DNA of 64,000 nt from Lachnospiraceae bacterium (GCA_910574195.1 CAJTBF010000010.1:1-64000); one strand, 5' to 3'. Counted from the stretch's first letter, positions 16,332-26,403 are shown. Made by a program: numbers and translations. Notes: generated from the sequence alone by a model not told the origin.

Positions 16332-18191
16332 ATGGCGAAGGAAGTTAAGATTACGTTGATTGAGTTCGTATTAGGCCTGGCATTGTATATCAATGCACTG
16401 TTTTCCGTAGGGTACTGGGATGTTACCACAGAGATAGAGCAGATTTTATTTCTGGCCGCTTATCTGGTATTGGCTGCGGGGATTTTCTGGCGATTTGTGA
16501 AGAGTGTAATGAAATGGCAGTTTTTTGATGATAATATGCTAATGCTGTTGGCGACAGCAGGCGCATTTTTGGTTGACAGATATAAAGAAGCGGTAGCGGC
16601 AATTCTGTTTTTTCAGGCAGGGAAACTGGTGGAGGTGATTTCCCTTAACCGGACGAAAAAGTCTATGGCACGCTTTATTGATATCCGTCCGGTGTATGCC
16701 AATCGAAAGCGGGGATTGAAAGAGGAGGTTGTTCGTCCGGAAGAATTAGAGCAGGGGCAGATTATCATCATCCGTCCGGGGGAAAAGGTCCCCGTGGATG
16801 CGGTTGTGACAAAAGGAAAAAGTACGATTGATACGAAAGCGCTGACAGGTGAAGCAGAACCCAGGCCGGCAAAGGTCGGGACCAAATTGTATAGTGGCTG
16901 CATCAATCTGGGAAGCGTCCTGGAAGCACGGGTATTTCGGGTAGATGCGGAGTCCGCAGCATCCAGAATCTTGAAGCTGGTGGAGGAGGCATCCCGGAAA
17001 AAGGGGGAAAGCGAGGCTTTGGCGGATCGGTTTACCCGGTATTATACGCCCATAGTCATTTTGCTCGGCATTTTGGTTATGATTCTCCCGCCTATGATGC
17101 TGCCGGGGCATGATACGGAGACCTGGATGTACCGGGGGCTGATTTTCCTGGTAGCGGCGTGTCCCTGCGGACTTCTGGTATCGGTACCATTGGCGCTCCT
17201 TGGGGGAATTGGCGCGGCCTCCCGACAGGGGGTGCTCATCAAAGGAAGTAATTATCTGGAAGCATTGTCCAGGACCGAAACTTTTATATTTGATAAAACG
17301 GGAACACTGACGGAAGGAATATTCAGTGTAAAAGATATTTGCCCCAATGGGGTTACGGCGGGAGAGTTGCTGGAATATACGGCTTATGGCGAGATTTATT
17401 CCAACCATCCGGTGGCCTTGTCTCTTAGGGAGGCATATGGAAAAGAGCTTGACATGCGAAGAGTCCGCTATATCAATGAACATTCCGGATTCGGGGTGGA
17501 GGCAGGGATAGACGGACGAACAGTATTTATCGGGAATTCCAGATTTATGAATCAATTGGGCGTTTTTCACCCTCCGGTTCATGAAGTGGGGACGGCGGTG
17601 CATGTCGTGGTAGACGGAAAATATGTGGGATATATTCTGATTGCGGATACCATTCGGGAAGACGCAAAGCGAACAATTCAATGGCTGCAGCGGCATCAGT
17701 TGGAAGCAGTGATGCTTACGGGAGATAATGAAAGAGTGGCCCGGGATGTGGCAAAGACCCTTCGAATTGAATATGTCTATGCCAATCTGATGCCGGAGGA
17801 TAAGGTGGCGCAGTTGGAGGAATTTATGAACAGCCGGATGGAATCGGAAAAACTGGCCTTTGTCGGGGACGGGATCAATGATGCGCCGGTACTGATGCGG
17901 GCGGATATCGGGATTGCAATGGGCGGTCTGGGCGCCGATGCCGCGTTGGAGGCGGCGGACATTATTTTGTTGGAAGATGAGCCGTTTCGGATTGTGAATG
18001 CAATTAAAATTTCCCGCGGGACGCTCCGGGCGATCCGGCAGAATTTTTATTTTGCAATTTTTATTAAAGTGATTTTATTGGTGCTGGCATTTTTTGGGTG
18101 CATATCTATGCAAGATGCGATTCTTGCGGATATGGCTGTTTTGCTGATCAACATTCTGAATTCTTTCTGGGTTTTAAAATATCCGGAATAA
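16332..18191 (+). CDS. Second P1B-type heavy-metal ATPase, lacking an HMA domain
   Basis: The 619-residue protein has the ATPase core only: TGEAEP, metal-site ACPCGLLVSVP, DKTGTLT, HP motif SNHPVALS and GDGINDAPVL, with eight predicted membrane helices. It lacks both the His tail and the Cys-Cys metal-binding domain of its neighbour. After CPC it has Gly-Leu instead of Ala-Leu, a variant seen in part of the Zn/Cd/Pb group. It follows the ArsR gene by 112 bases and probably shares its transcript. Having two diverged exporters suggests different metals or affinities. Confidence 0.88.
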   Translation: MAKEVKITLIEFVLGLALYINALFSVGYWDVTTEIEQILFLAAYLVLAAGIFWRFVKSVMKWQFFDDNMLMLLATAGAFLVDRYKEAVAAILFFQAGKLVEVISLNRTKKSMARFIDIRPVYANRKRGLKEEVVRPEELEQGQIIIIRPGEKVPVDAVVTKGKSTIDTKALTGEAEPRPAKVGTKLYSGCINLGSVLEARVFRVDAESAASRILKLVEEASRKKGESEALADRFTRYYTPIVILLGILVMILPPMMLPGHDTETWMYRGLIFLVAACPCGLLVSVPLALLGGIGAASRQGVLIKGSNYLEALSRTETFIFDKTGTLTEGIFSVKDICPNGVTAGELLEYTAYGEIYSNHPVALSLREAYGKELDMRRVRYINEHSGFGVEAGIDGRTVFIGNSRFMNQLGVFHPPVHEVGTAVHVVVDGKYVGYILIADTIREDAKRTIQWLQRHQLEAVMLTGDNERVARDVAKTLRIEYVYANLMPEDKVAQLEEFMNSRMESEKLAFVGDGINDAPVLMRADIGIAMGGLGADAALEAADIILLEDEPFRIVNAIKISRGTLRAIRQNFYFAIFIKVILLVLAFFGCISMQDAILADMAVLLINILNSFWVLKYPE

Positions 18192-18241
18192 AAGAAGTAT
18201 GTTGCTGCAGTGAGATGGAAGGAATGTGAAGGAGCAGAAGA

Positions 18242-18826
18242 ATGAAGGGCAGAAAGAGGAAGATCGGAATGATCGTGCTGGCAGTAGGATGCATGTTGTC
18301 AGGATGCGAGAATAAAATAGAAAACGGAACGGATTTGCTGGAAAAGGGAGACTTTCAGGGCGCGATCGCGGTATTTGAAGAGGTGGCGGCGGAAGATTCC
18401 AAACAAAAGGAAGCGGACATTGCAGAGGCTTACAGGGGGATTGGAATGGCCAGTTATGAACTGGAAGATTACGAGGCCGCCAGAAGTAATCTGCAGAAGG
18501 CTCTGGATGCGGGCGGGACAGAGACGCCGGCAATCTATTATTTGATGGGGATATGCGCGATGCATCTGGAGGATTATGACGGCGCGCTTCAGGCGTTCGA
18601 AAAGGGGACGGCATTGCCGCAGGAGGCGGTGCTCTCCGCGGATACGGAAGAGGAAGAGCAGGTGGATTACCAGGCGGCCATACAGGAAATGCTGCGCAAT
18701 CGCGTCGTATGCTACGAGAAAAAACTGGACTGGGCGAATGCGAAGGCAGCTATGGCAGAATATGTGGCACGTTATCCGGAGGATACGGAAGTACAAAAAG
18801 AGGCGGAATTTTTACAGACAAGGTGA
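18242..18826 (+). CDS. TPR-repeat lipoprotein
   Basis: The 194-residue protein has a lipoprotein signal (basic start, IVLAVGCMLSGC, with lipidated Cys near residue 22). It then has three to four tetratricopeptide-like helix pairs, e.g. GDFQGAIAVFEEV, YELEDYEAARSNLQKAL and HLEDYDGALQAFEKG. TPR proteins scaffold other proteins; the partner here is unknown. It begins 50 bases after the ATPase stop and 39 bases before mnmM, so it probably belongs to this transcript. A good AAGGAG site precedes the ATG. Confidence 0.75.
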   Translation: MKGRKRKIGMIVLAVGCMLSGCENKIENGTDLLEKGDFQGAIAVFEEVAAEDSKQKEADIAEAYRGIGMASYELEDYEAARSNLQKALDAGGTETPAIYYLMGICAMHLEDYDGALQAFEKGTALPQEAVLSADTEEEEQVDYQAAIQEMLRNRVVCYEKKLDWANAKAAMAEYVARYPEDTEVQKEAEFLQTR

Positions 18827-18865
18827 TACGGGAAGAGCAATGTCTGCATGAAGGAGAGAAAAGAT

Positions 18866-19429
18866 ATGGAAAGGTCCTATCAGATTACTGCATTCTGCCA
18901 GCATTTTTTAAAAGAGTATATTGGGGAGAATGACATCTGTATCGACGCCACTGCCGGAAAGGGGAATGATACGGAATTCCTGTGCCGGATGGTGGGGCCG
19001 AAAGGAAAAGTGTATGCTTTTGACGTACAGAAGGAGGCACTGGAATATACGGAAAAAAGACTGGAATCCGCAGGACTTTTGGAGCGAAGCGTCCTGATTG
19101 CGGACGGGCATGAACAGATACAGAACTACGTAAAAGAGCCGGTTGCCGCTGTGATGTTCAATTTTGGTTATCTGCCGGGCGGGGATCATCGTGTTGCCAC
19201 CAGCGCAGAGACAAGTATGGCGGCGGTGCGGCAGGGAATGGAACTTCTGAAAACAGGAGGAGTGATCAGTCTCTGTATATACAGCGGCGGGGATACCGGG
19301 TATGAAGAACGGGATGCGCTGCTTCACTTTCTAAAAGAGCTGGATTCCAGAAAATGGCTGGTGATTGCAGCCAGCTATTATAATCGGAAGAATGATCCTC
19401 CCCTTCCGGTTTTTGTGATTCGATTGTAA
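18866..19429 (+). CDS. mnmM: tRNA mnm5s2U methyltransferase MnmM (YtqB family)
   Basis: The 187-residue Rossmann-fold methyltransferase has SAM-binding motif I as CIDATAGKGNDTEFL (residues about 25-39), an acidic end of strand 2 (YAFDVQKEAL), and the family hallmark FNFGYLPGGDHRVAT. This family includes Bacillus subtilis YtqB, shown to be MnmM, which methylates the aminomethyl group of U34 in certain tRNAs. The start at 18866 has AAGGAGAG at proper distance; an ATG at 18848 is possible. It is followed closely by hflX, another ribosome/RNA-related gene. Confidence 0.8.
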   Translation: MERSYQITAFCQHFLKEYIGENDICIDATAGKGNDTEFLCRMVGPKGKVYAFDVQKEALEYTEKRLESAGLLERSVLIADGHEQIQNYVKEPVAAVMFNFGYLPGGDHRVATSAETSMAAVRQGMELLKTGGVISLCIYSGGDTGYEERDALLHFLKELDSRKWLVIAASYYNRKNDPPLPVFVIRL

Positions 19430-19477
19430 TGGATTGATCATCCGGTATCAGAATAATTTTTGGAAAGGGAAGCGAAC

Positions 19478-20716
19478 ATGGATTGTGACTGGAAAGAGAC
19501 GGAAGAACGTTATATTCTTGTAGGGGTACAGCAGAATGCATATGAACAGGCGGAAGAGTCTCTGGATGAACTGGAAGAACTGGCAAAGACGGCGGGCGCC
19601 CTGGTAGTGGGAAGGCTGCTTCAAAAACGGGAAGTTATCCATCCGGTTACGTATATCGGAAAAGGGAAAATACAGGAATTAAAAGAATTGCTCTGGGAAC
19701 AGGAAGCGGATGGAATCTTTTGTGACGATGAGCTTTCCGCGGTACAGATGAAGCACTTACAGGAAGAACTGGATTGTAAAATCATTGATCGGACGCTGTT
19801 AATTCTGGACATTTTTGCGGCTCGGGCTGTTTCCAGTGAGGGGAAGATTCAGGTGGAACTGGCACAGCTTCGATACCGAGCGGCGCGGCTTTTGGGTCTT
19901 GGCAATGTGCTTTCCCGTCTGGGTGGAGGAATTGGTACGAGAGGGCCGGGAGAAAAGAAACTGGAGATGGACCGCCGGCTGATTCGGGAGAGAATTCATC
20001 GTTTAAAACAGGAATTGAAAGGGGTAGAGCGGCACCGGGAACTGCTTCGCACAGAACGGGTGCGTTCCGGAATGAAAGTGGCGGCTCTGGTGGGCTATAC
20101 TTCTGCCGGGAAGAGTAGCATCGAAAATGCATTGACCAATGCCGGAATCCTGGAGGATGCAAAATTGTTTTCCACATTGGATACGACGACGCGCGCATTG
20201 ACACTGCAGGGGACGCAGCAGATTCTTTTGACGGATACGGTAGGTTTTATCCGAAAACTTCCTCATCATCTGATTGAGGCGTTCAAGAGCACACTGGAGG
20301 AAGCCAGGTATGCGGATATTATCCTTCATGTGGTAGATGCTTCTAACCCGCAGATGGATACGCAGATGTATGTGGTTTATGATACGTTGCGCCAGCTTGG
20401 AATCGAAGGCAAACCCATTATTACATTGTTTAATAAGCAGGATCTTTTGACAGAACCGGGATATTTTCGAGACCTTCAGGCGGAGCGGATTGTGCAGACT
20501 TCCGCAAAAACCGGACAGGGACTGGAGGAATTGAGGCGGGCGCTTTTGGAGATTATCCAGAAAGATTTGATCTACGTGGAACGATTGTATTCTTTTAAAG
20601 AGGCGGGGAAGATCCAGTTGATAAGAAAAAAGGGGCAGCTTCTGGAGGAAGAATATGTTTCGGAGGGAATTGTCATAAAGGCATACGTACCGAAAGAGAT
20701 TTACGGAAAAATTTAA
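19478..20716 (+). CDS. hflX: Ribosome-associated GTPase HflX
   Basis: The 412-residue protein has the HflX N-terminal domain, the glycine-rich linker LGGGIGTRGPGEKKLE (near residue 148) and a G domain with G1 GYTSAGKSS (near 206), DTVGF and NKQD. HflX splits stalled or stress-inactivated ribosomes and in some Firmicutes relatives contributes to antibiotic tolerance. The ATG at 19478 follows GGAAAGGGA. It lies between mnmM and an AlkD-like gene, with gaps of 48 and 14 bases. Confidence 0.93.
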   Translation: MDCDWKETEERYILVGVQQNAYEQAEESLDELEELAKTAGALVVGRLLQKREVIHPVTYIGKGKIQELKELLWEQEADGIFCDDELSAVQMKHLQEELDCKIIDRTLLILDIFAARAVSSEGKIQVELAQLRYRAARLLGLGNVLSRLGGGIGTRGPGEKKLEMDRRLIRERIHRLKQELKGVERHRELLRTERVRSGMKVAALVGYTSAGKSSIENALTNAGILEDAKLFSTLDTTTRALTLQGTQQILLTDTVGFIRKLPHHLIEAFKSTLEEARYADIILHVVDASNPQMDTQMYVVYDTLRQLGIEGKPIITLFNKQDLLTEPGYFRDLQAERIVQTSAKTGQGLEELRRALLEIIQKDLIYVERLYSFKEAGKIQLIRKKGQLLEEEYVSEGIVIKAYVPKEIYGKI

Positions 20717-20730
20717 AAAGGGAGCAGGAA

Positions 20731-21423
20731 ATGATAATAGAAGAAATTAGAAATGAATTGTTTCGGATGCAGGATTTAAAATATCGTGATTTTCATAGTA
20801 AATTGATTCCGACGGTGGAGAAAGATACGATCATCGGGGTGCGGACTCCCCCACTGCGAAAATTTGCAAAACAGATAGGAGACAGGGAGGACATTTCTGT
20901 GTTTTTAGAGCAGCTCCCACATACCTATTTTGATGAGAACCAGCTTCATGCATTTCTGATTTCACAGGAAAAGGATTTTGAACGGTGTGTCGGGGAAGTA
21001 GAGCGTTTTCTTCCGTTTGTGGATAACTGGGCAACCTGCGATCAGATGTCTCCAAAAGTGTTTCGAAAATACCGGCGGGAACTGTCCGGATATATCAGGA
21101 AATGGATCACCTGTGGACAGACCTATCCCGTGCGGTTTGCCATCGGGATGCTGATGGAACATTTTCTGGATGAGGATTTTGACGGCGTCTATCCGAAGAT
21201 GGTGTCGGAGGTTCATTCTGGAGAATATTATGTCAATATGATGATTGCATGGTATTTTGCGACGGCTTTAGCAAAACAGTATGACGCCGTTCTTCCTTAT
21301 CTGGAAGAACAGCGGCTTGCCCCGTGGACACATAATAAAGCGATTCAGAAATCCATAGAAAGCAGACGGATTACACCGGAGCAGAAAGCGTATCTGAAAA
21401 GCCTGAAAGTTGTGGCAAAATAG
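20731..21423 (+). CDS. AlkD-like DNA alkylation repair protein
   Basis: The 230-residue all-helical protein matches the AlkD/HEAT-like-repeat glycosylase family: GVRTPPLRKFAK, then a DNA-facing stretch RFLPFVDNWATCDQMSPKVF and EYYVNMMIAWYFATA near the C-terminus. These enzymes excise bulky or cationic alkylated purines, and the NWATCD-type Trp/Asp region is part of the active site. It starts 14 bases after hflX with GGGAGCAGGAA before the ATG, so it is cotranscribed. The substrate range is inferred from family. Confidence 0.85.
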   Translation: MIIEEIRNELFRMQDLKYRDFHSKLIPTVEKDTIIGVRTPPLRKFAKQIGDREDISVFLEQLPHTYFDENQLHAFLISQEKDFERCVGEVERFLPFVDNWATCDQMSPKVFRKYRRELSGYIRKWITCGQTYPVRFAIGMLMEHFLDEDFDGVYPKMVSEVHSGEYYVNMMIAWYFATALAKQYDAVLPYLEEQRLAPWTHNKAIQKSIESRRITPEQKAYLKSLKVVAK

Positions 21424-21445
21424 AAAACATCTTTTTTAAAAAAGA

Positions 21446-22183
21446 TCAGATGTATCCTCCATCCAGACCGATGATCTGCCCGGTCAGATAAGGATGGTTT
21501 TCGGCCAGAGTAAAAGCCAGTTCTGCCACTTCTTCCGGGGTGCCCAATCTTCCGGCCGGGATTTCCTCTTTCAGTGCAGAAAGTTCTTCCTCGGAAAAGC
21601 AGGCATTCATTGCAGTATCAATGATTCCGCAGGCAATGGCATTGACCTGGATGTTACTGGGCGCCAGTTCTTTGGCCAGCGCCATAGTCAATCCGTTTAC
21701 GCCGGCCTTGGTGGCAGAATAGGCGGCTTCGCAGGAGGCGCCTACCCGTCCCCACATGGAAGAAATATTCAGGATTTTCCCCTGTTTTTGGGAAACCATA
21801 AAAGGGATGGCAGCCCGGGAACAGTAGAAAACCGAAGACAGGTTGCTGTCTAAAATCTCACGCCAGTCTGTATCGGTCATATCGGTCAATAGTCCCACAT
21901 AGGAGATTCCTGCGTTGTTGATTAGTACGTCCAGTCCCTGGCAGCGCGCTTCTATCTTTTGAAAAATGGCAGCGACCTCCTGCGGATTTCCCACATTGCC
22001 GGGAACTAATTCGCAATCCGTGCCGCCAGCGTGCAGCAGGTCCCGAACCTGTGCTAACTCACAGAGGGAATGTCTGCAATTTAGGAAAACGAAATAACCG
22101 GCTTTTGCGAACCGTCTGGCGCAGGCCAGTCCGATTCCACGGGAGGCCCCGGTAATCAGTACGGCTTTTCTTTTCATAGTCAT
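21446..22183 (-). CDS. Short-chain dehydrogenase/reductase (FabG-like)
   Basis: The 245-residue SDR has cofactor motif TGASRGIGLA, NNAG, active-site Ser in ILNISSMWG, and YSATKAG supplying the catalytic Tyr and Lys, with a typical C-terminal TGQIIGLDGG. The pattern is closest to 3-oxoacyl-ACP reductase-like proteins (YmfI/FabG group) and the sequence after the GASRGIG turn suggests NADP(H), but the substrate is unassigned. The start at 22183 follows AAAGGA; upstream ATGs extend a non-conserved N-terminus. It is convergent with the AlkD gene. Confidence 0.85.
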   Translation of the reverse strand: MTMKRKAVLITGASRGIGLACARRFAKAGYFVFLNCRHSLCELAQVRDLLHAGGTDCELVPGNVGNPQEVAAIFQKIEARCQGLDVLINNAGISYVGLLTDMTDTDWREILDSNLSSVFYCSRAAIPFMVSQKQGKILNISSMWGRVGASCEAAYSATKAGVNGLTMALAKELAPSNIQVNAIACGIIDTAMNACFSEEELSALKEEIPAGRLGTPEEVAELAFTLAENHPYLTGQIIGLDGGYI

Positions 22184-22334
22184 CCCCATTCCTTTCTTTT
22201 TGCATGAAAAATCTCCATTCTGCTTCCCTTCTTTTTTCAGTATAAAACATCTTTGGAATTTTGTATACATGAAATACAGAAGTTTTCTTTTTGCAATATT
22301 CTAATTTTTAATAAAGAAAAATGAAGTGATTTCA

Positions 22335-22363
22335 TTGTGATTCGAAAGCACATATGGTATCAT
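22335..22363 (+). promoter_or_regulatory. Promoter of the RND pump gene
   Basis: TTGTGA (22335-22340) and TATCAT (22358-22363) are spaced 17 bases. It excludes the in-frame upstream start at 22354, supporting 22408. Confidence 0.55.
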
Positions 22364-22407
22364 TCAATATGGGAAGAGGGGGAAATATCAGAATAAGAGG
22401 GTGCCAT

Positions 22408-25400
22408 ATGTTATCAAAATTCAGCGTAAAAAAACCATATACGGTTGTAGTATCTGTTGTACTGATTCTGATCCTGGGGTTTGTCTCATTTACGAAGATG
22501 ACGGTAGATCTGCTTCCGGATATGAATCTGCCCTATGCCATTGTGATGACGACCTATCCCGGGGCCAGTCCGGAAGAGGTGGAAGTTACCGTTACCAAAC
22601 CGGTGGAGCAGATGATGGCAACGATCAGTAATATAAAAAATGTCAGCTCTTCTTCCATGGAGAATGCGTCCACGGTGATTTTGGAGTTTGAGCAGACGGC
22701 AAATATGGATTCGGCTACTATCGAGATGCGGGAAAGTCTGGACCAGATCAGCGGATACTGGCCGGATACGGTGGGAAGTCCGATTATTATGAAATTAAAT
22801 CCCACCATGCTTCCCGTGATGGTGCCGGCAGTCAGCGTCGAAGGCGCAGATGCGGCCGAGACTACCCGGATCATCAAAGAACAGGTACTGCCGGAAATAG
22901 AAAGTCTGGAAGGGGTGGCGTCCGTCAATACATTCGGAGATGTGGAAGAAACCATCCGGGTGACCATAAAAGAAGCAAAAGTCAGCAGCGTGGATGCGGA
23001 TGTACAGCGTCAGTTGGATCAGAAGTTTGCGGAAGCGGAAGCGGCGCTGCAGGAAGCGAAGGCACAGGTAGAGAGCGGAAAGGCACAGATGGAATCCGGC
23101 AGCAGTGCGGCGGCCGGACAGCTTTCCGAAGCGGAGCAGAAGCTGGCACAGGGGGATGCGGAGATTCTGCAGGGGCGTCTGGAGATTAACGAAAGAAGAA
23201 GTCAGATTACGCTTGCCCGTACACAGCTTGCGCAGGCATCGGCAGTTTTGGACGCCAGCGAACAGGCTTTGCAGAACCAGAAGCAGGAATTGGAGGAGCT
23301 GAATAATCAGCGTGCCCAGTTGGAGGCACAATATCAGCAGGTGCAGAAAGAGATTGCGGATCTGCAGGCGTCCATGGGGCGGCCGGGAACCGGGGAAGAA
23401 AATCCTGGTACATCCGGAGGCGTAGGCGGAACGGATCCGGGCACATCCGGGGACGGAACGATCACGGTTCCGGGGACGGATATTACCATTCCGGGAGGGA
23501 TTCCGGATATTTCGGTACCGGATACTTCCGATGCACAGAGGCTAGCGGAACTGCAGCTTTTACAGGCTTCCCTGCTGGCGCAGCTTTCTTTATTAGACCA
23601 GTATGACACGTCTATGGCAGCTATTCAGGAAGGGCTTGCGCAGGTGGCGGAGAATAGAAGAACCATTGCGGAGAAAGAGGCGGAACTGGCGGCAGGAGAG
23701 GCCATGCTGGATCAGGTGGAAGCCCAGTTGGACAGTGGCGCTATTTCTCTGGCCCAGGCAAGGGCGCAGATGAGTACGGCACAGCTGACGGCGGCTCTGC
23801 AGATGAGCAGTGTGTCTGCCCAGCTTGCCGTAGGGGAATCGACGATACAGACCAAGGAAGAAGAGTTAAAGACGGCGAAGGATACGGCAAAATCAAGCGC
23901 CAATGTGAAAGCCATGCTGACGGCGGAGACCATCCAGACACTTCTGGCGGCACAGAATTTTAATATGCCGGCAGGTTATGTGGAAGAGGAAGGCATTGAT
24001 TATCTAATTCGGGTGGGAGACAAGTTTTCATCCATAGAAGAGATGCGGGAACTGGTTCTGGTAAACCGGGAGGGAATGAATCCCATCAAACTTCGTGATG
24101 TGGCAGATGTGGAACAGGTGGACAATGCCGGGGAGAATTATGCGAAACTGAACGGAGAAAACGGGATTTTGTTCCAGATTCAAAAGCAGACCGGGTATTC
24201 CACCGGGGAAGTGACGGATCGGATTTTAGAGCGGTTTGAGGAGATCCAGGCAGAACACCCGGAGATTCAGGTTGTTGTGTTGATGAATCAGGGTGTATAT
24301 ATCGATATGGTCATCGGATCCGTGCTGCAGAATCTGGTATTTGGAGCGATTCTGGCCATTTTTATTTTATTATTATTTTTGCGGGATATCCGTCCCACAT
24401 TTGTCATTGCCTGCTCCATTCCGATTAGTATTCTGACTGCAATTGTTCTGATGTATTTCAGTGGTGTGACCATGAATGTGATTTCTCTTTCCGGCCTGGC
24501 GCTGGGAGTGGGAATGCTGGTGGATAACTCTATTGTTGTGATTGAGAATATTTACCGGATGCGAAACGAAGAAGGCGCTTCGGCAAAAGAAGCGGCGGTT
24601 CGGGGAGCGAGAGAAGTGGCGGGCGCCATTGCGGCCTCCACATTGACGACAGTATGTGTATTCCTTCCGATTGTATTTACCGAGGGGATTGCAAGACAGT
24701 TATTTGTAGATATGGGATTGACCATCGCCTATTCTCTGCTGGCCAGTCTGGTGGTGGCGCTGAGTCTGGTCCCTATGATGTCTGCCGGAACATTACGAAG
24801 GACAAAGCAAAAGGAAAGCCGGTTTTTTGCCGCGGTGCAGGATGGATATGAATGGCTTTTGCGGATGGCGTTAAAAGGAAAAGTGCTGGTTTTGGCGGGC
24901 GCATTGGTATTATTTGTGGGCAGTGGGGTGCTGCTGCTTTCCAGAGGAATGGAATTTATACCTTCCATGCAGAGTACAGAGATCAGTATGACAGTTACCA
25001 TGCCGGACGGAACGCCGCTGGCAGAGACAGCGGAAGCGGCGGATGTGTTTACGGCGCAGATTCGGAAGCTTCCGGATATTACCGATGTGGGAGGGATGAG
25101 CAGCGGCGGGGATCTGCTTGGCGGTTCTGCCGCGGAGAATGAAGTGCAGTTTTATGCACTGCTTGCAAAAGACAGGACCCTGTCGGATTCCAAACTGCAG
25201 AAGGAATTGGAACAAATCGCGGAAAAGACAGGACTGGAAATAGAAGTCAGCATGTCCAATATGGATATGAGCGCCATGGGAAGCAGCGGGATTTCTTTAC
25301 AGATTAAGGGCAATCAGCTTGATACCCTGCAAAAGATTGCCAGGGATGTGGCGGGAATTGTGGCGAATGTAAAAGGAACGGAAAATGTATCGGACGGAAT

Positions 25401-26403
25401 GGAGGAAGTGACGCAGGAACTTCGTGTGATTGTGAATAAGACAGAAGCCATGTCCCATGGACTGACAGTCGCGCAGGTATTTCAGAATCTGTCGGGGAAG
25501 CTTAAAGATCAGACATCCATGACCAGTCTGGATACGGATACGTCCTCTATTGATATTGTCGTAGCGGAACAGAAGAATGAGGAACTGACGCGCAAAGAGA
25601 TTGAAGATCTGGTACTGGATGTGACGAAAGAAGACGGGACGACGGAGCGTGTTGCATTGCGGGATATTGCCGCTTTTGAATCCGGTGAAGGACTGCAGGC
25701 AATCTCGAGAGACGCGCAGAGCCGGTATATCAATGTCAGCGCGGAGATTGCCGAAGAAGACAATGTGTCCCTGGTCAGCCGGAGGATTCAGCGTGCCCTG
25801 GACCAGTATGAGCTGCCGGAAGGATATACGGCGGAGATGTCCGGTGAGGATGAGACGATCCGGGAAACAATGGTGGAATTGCTGAAGATGCTGGCTCTGG
25901 CAGTGGTGTTTATGTATTTGATTATGGTGGCGCAGTTCCAGTCGCTGCGTTCGCCGTTTATTGTGATGTTTACGGTACCACTTGCATTTACCGGGGGATT
26001 TTTGGGCCTGCTGCTCAGTGGAGGTCTGATGAGTGTAATTGCGATGATCGGGTTTGTCATGCTTTCAGGAATTATTGTGAATAACGGAATTGTGTTTATT
26101 GATTATACAAATCAACTGGTGGGTGCGGGGCTGCCTGTCGGGGAAGCATTGGTGGAAGCCGGGCGGACCAGGCTGCGTCCGATTATTATGACGGCATTGA
26201 CGACCATATTGGGTCTCTCTACGATGGCGGCGGGAGTGGGTTCCGGTTCGGATATGGTGCAGCCCATGGCGGTGGTGACCATTGGCGGGCTGATCTATGG
26301 GACTGTACTGACGTTGTTCGTGGTGCCTTGTATTTATAGTTTATTCCGGAAAAGAGAGAAAGCCAGATTGAAGGAAGGGATTGAGGAGAAAAAGGAAGGT
26401 TGA
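22408..26403 (+). CDS. Large RND-family efflux transporter with coiled-coil insertion
   Basis: The 1331-residue protein has AcrB-like organisation: an N-terminal helix and DLLPDMNLPYAIVMTTYPGASPEEVE, two halves each with clustered helices near 635-800 and 1150-1310, and conserved GLALGVGMLVDNSIVVIENI and GIIVNNGIVFIDYTNQL. Residues about 195-505 form an insertion placed where AcrB carries its docking subdomain. It has two long heptad-rich helices, rich in Ala, Gln and Glu, joined by a Gly/Pro/Thr linker (about 325-375). In a monoderm this pump has no outer membrane partner. No membrane-fusion protein gene is adjacent. Substrate unknown. Confidence 0.9.
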   Translation: MLSKFSVKKPYTVVVSVVLILILGFVSFTKMTVDLLPDMNLPYAIVMTTYPGASPEEVEVTVTKPVEQMMATISNIKNVSSSSMENASTVILEFEQTANMDSATIEMRESLDQISGYWPDTVGSPIIMKLNPTMLPVMVPAVSVEGADAAETTRIIKEQVLPEIESLEGVASVNTFGDVEETIRVTIKEAKVSSVDADVQRQLDQKFAEAEAALQEAKAQVESGKAQMESGSSAAAGQLSEAEQKLAQGDAEILQGRLEINERRSQITLARTQLAQASAVLDASEQALQNQKQELEELNNQRAQLEAQYQQVQKEIADLQASMGRPGTGEENPGTSGGVGGTDPGTSGDGTITVPGTDITIPGGIPDISVPDTSDAQRLAELQLLQASLLAQLSLLDQYDTSMAAIQEGLAQVAENRRTIAEKEAELAAGEAMLDQVEAQLDSGAISLAQARAQMSTAQLTAALQMSSVSAQLAVGESTIQTKEEELKTAKDTAKSSANVKAMLTAETIQTLLAAQNFNMPAGYVEEEGIDYLIRVGDKFSSIEEMRELVLVNREGMNPIKLRDVADVEQVDNAGENYAKLNGENGILFQIQKQTGYSTGEVTDRILERFEEIQAEHPEIQVVVLMNQGVYIDMVIGSVLQNLVFGAILAIFILLLFLRDIRPTFVIACSIPISILTAIVLMYFSGVTMNVISLSGLALGVGMLVDNSIVVIENIYRMRNEEGASAKEAAVRGAREVAGAIAASTLTTVCVFLPIVFTEGIARQLFVDMGLTIAYSLLASLVVALSLVPMMSAGTLRRTKQKESRFFAAVQDGYEWLLRMALKGKVLVLAGALVLFVGSGVLLLSRGMEFIPSMQSTEISMTVTMPDGTPLAETAEAADVFTAQIRKLPDITDVGGMSSGGDLLGGSAAENEVQFYALLAKDRTLSDSKLQKELEQIAEKTGLEIEVSMSNMDMSAMGSSGISLQIKGNQLDTLQKIARDVAGIVANVKGTENVSDGMEEVTQELRVIVNKTEAMSHGLTVAQVFQNLSGKLKDQTSMTSLDTDTSSIDIVVAEQKNEELTRKEIEDLVLDVTKEDGTTERVALRDIAAFESGEGLQAISRDAQSRYINVSAEIAEEDNVSLVSRRIQRALDQYELPEGYTAEMSGEDETIRETMVELLKMLALAVVFMYLIMVAQFQSLRSPFIVMFTVPLAFTGGFLGLLLSGGLMSVIAMIGFVMLSGIIVNNGIVFIDYTNQLVGAGLPVGEALVEAGRTRLRPIIMTALTTILGLSTMAAGVGSGSDMVQPMAVVTIGGLIYGTVLTLFVVPCIYSLFRKREKARLKEGIEEKKEG

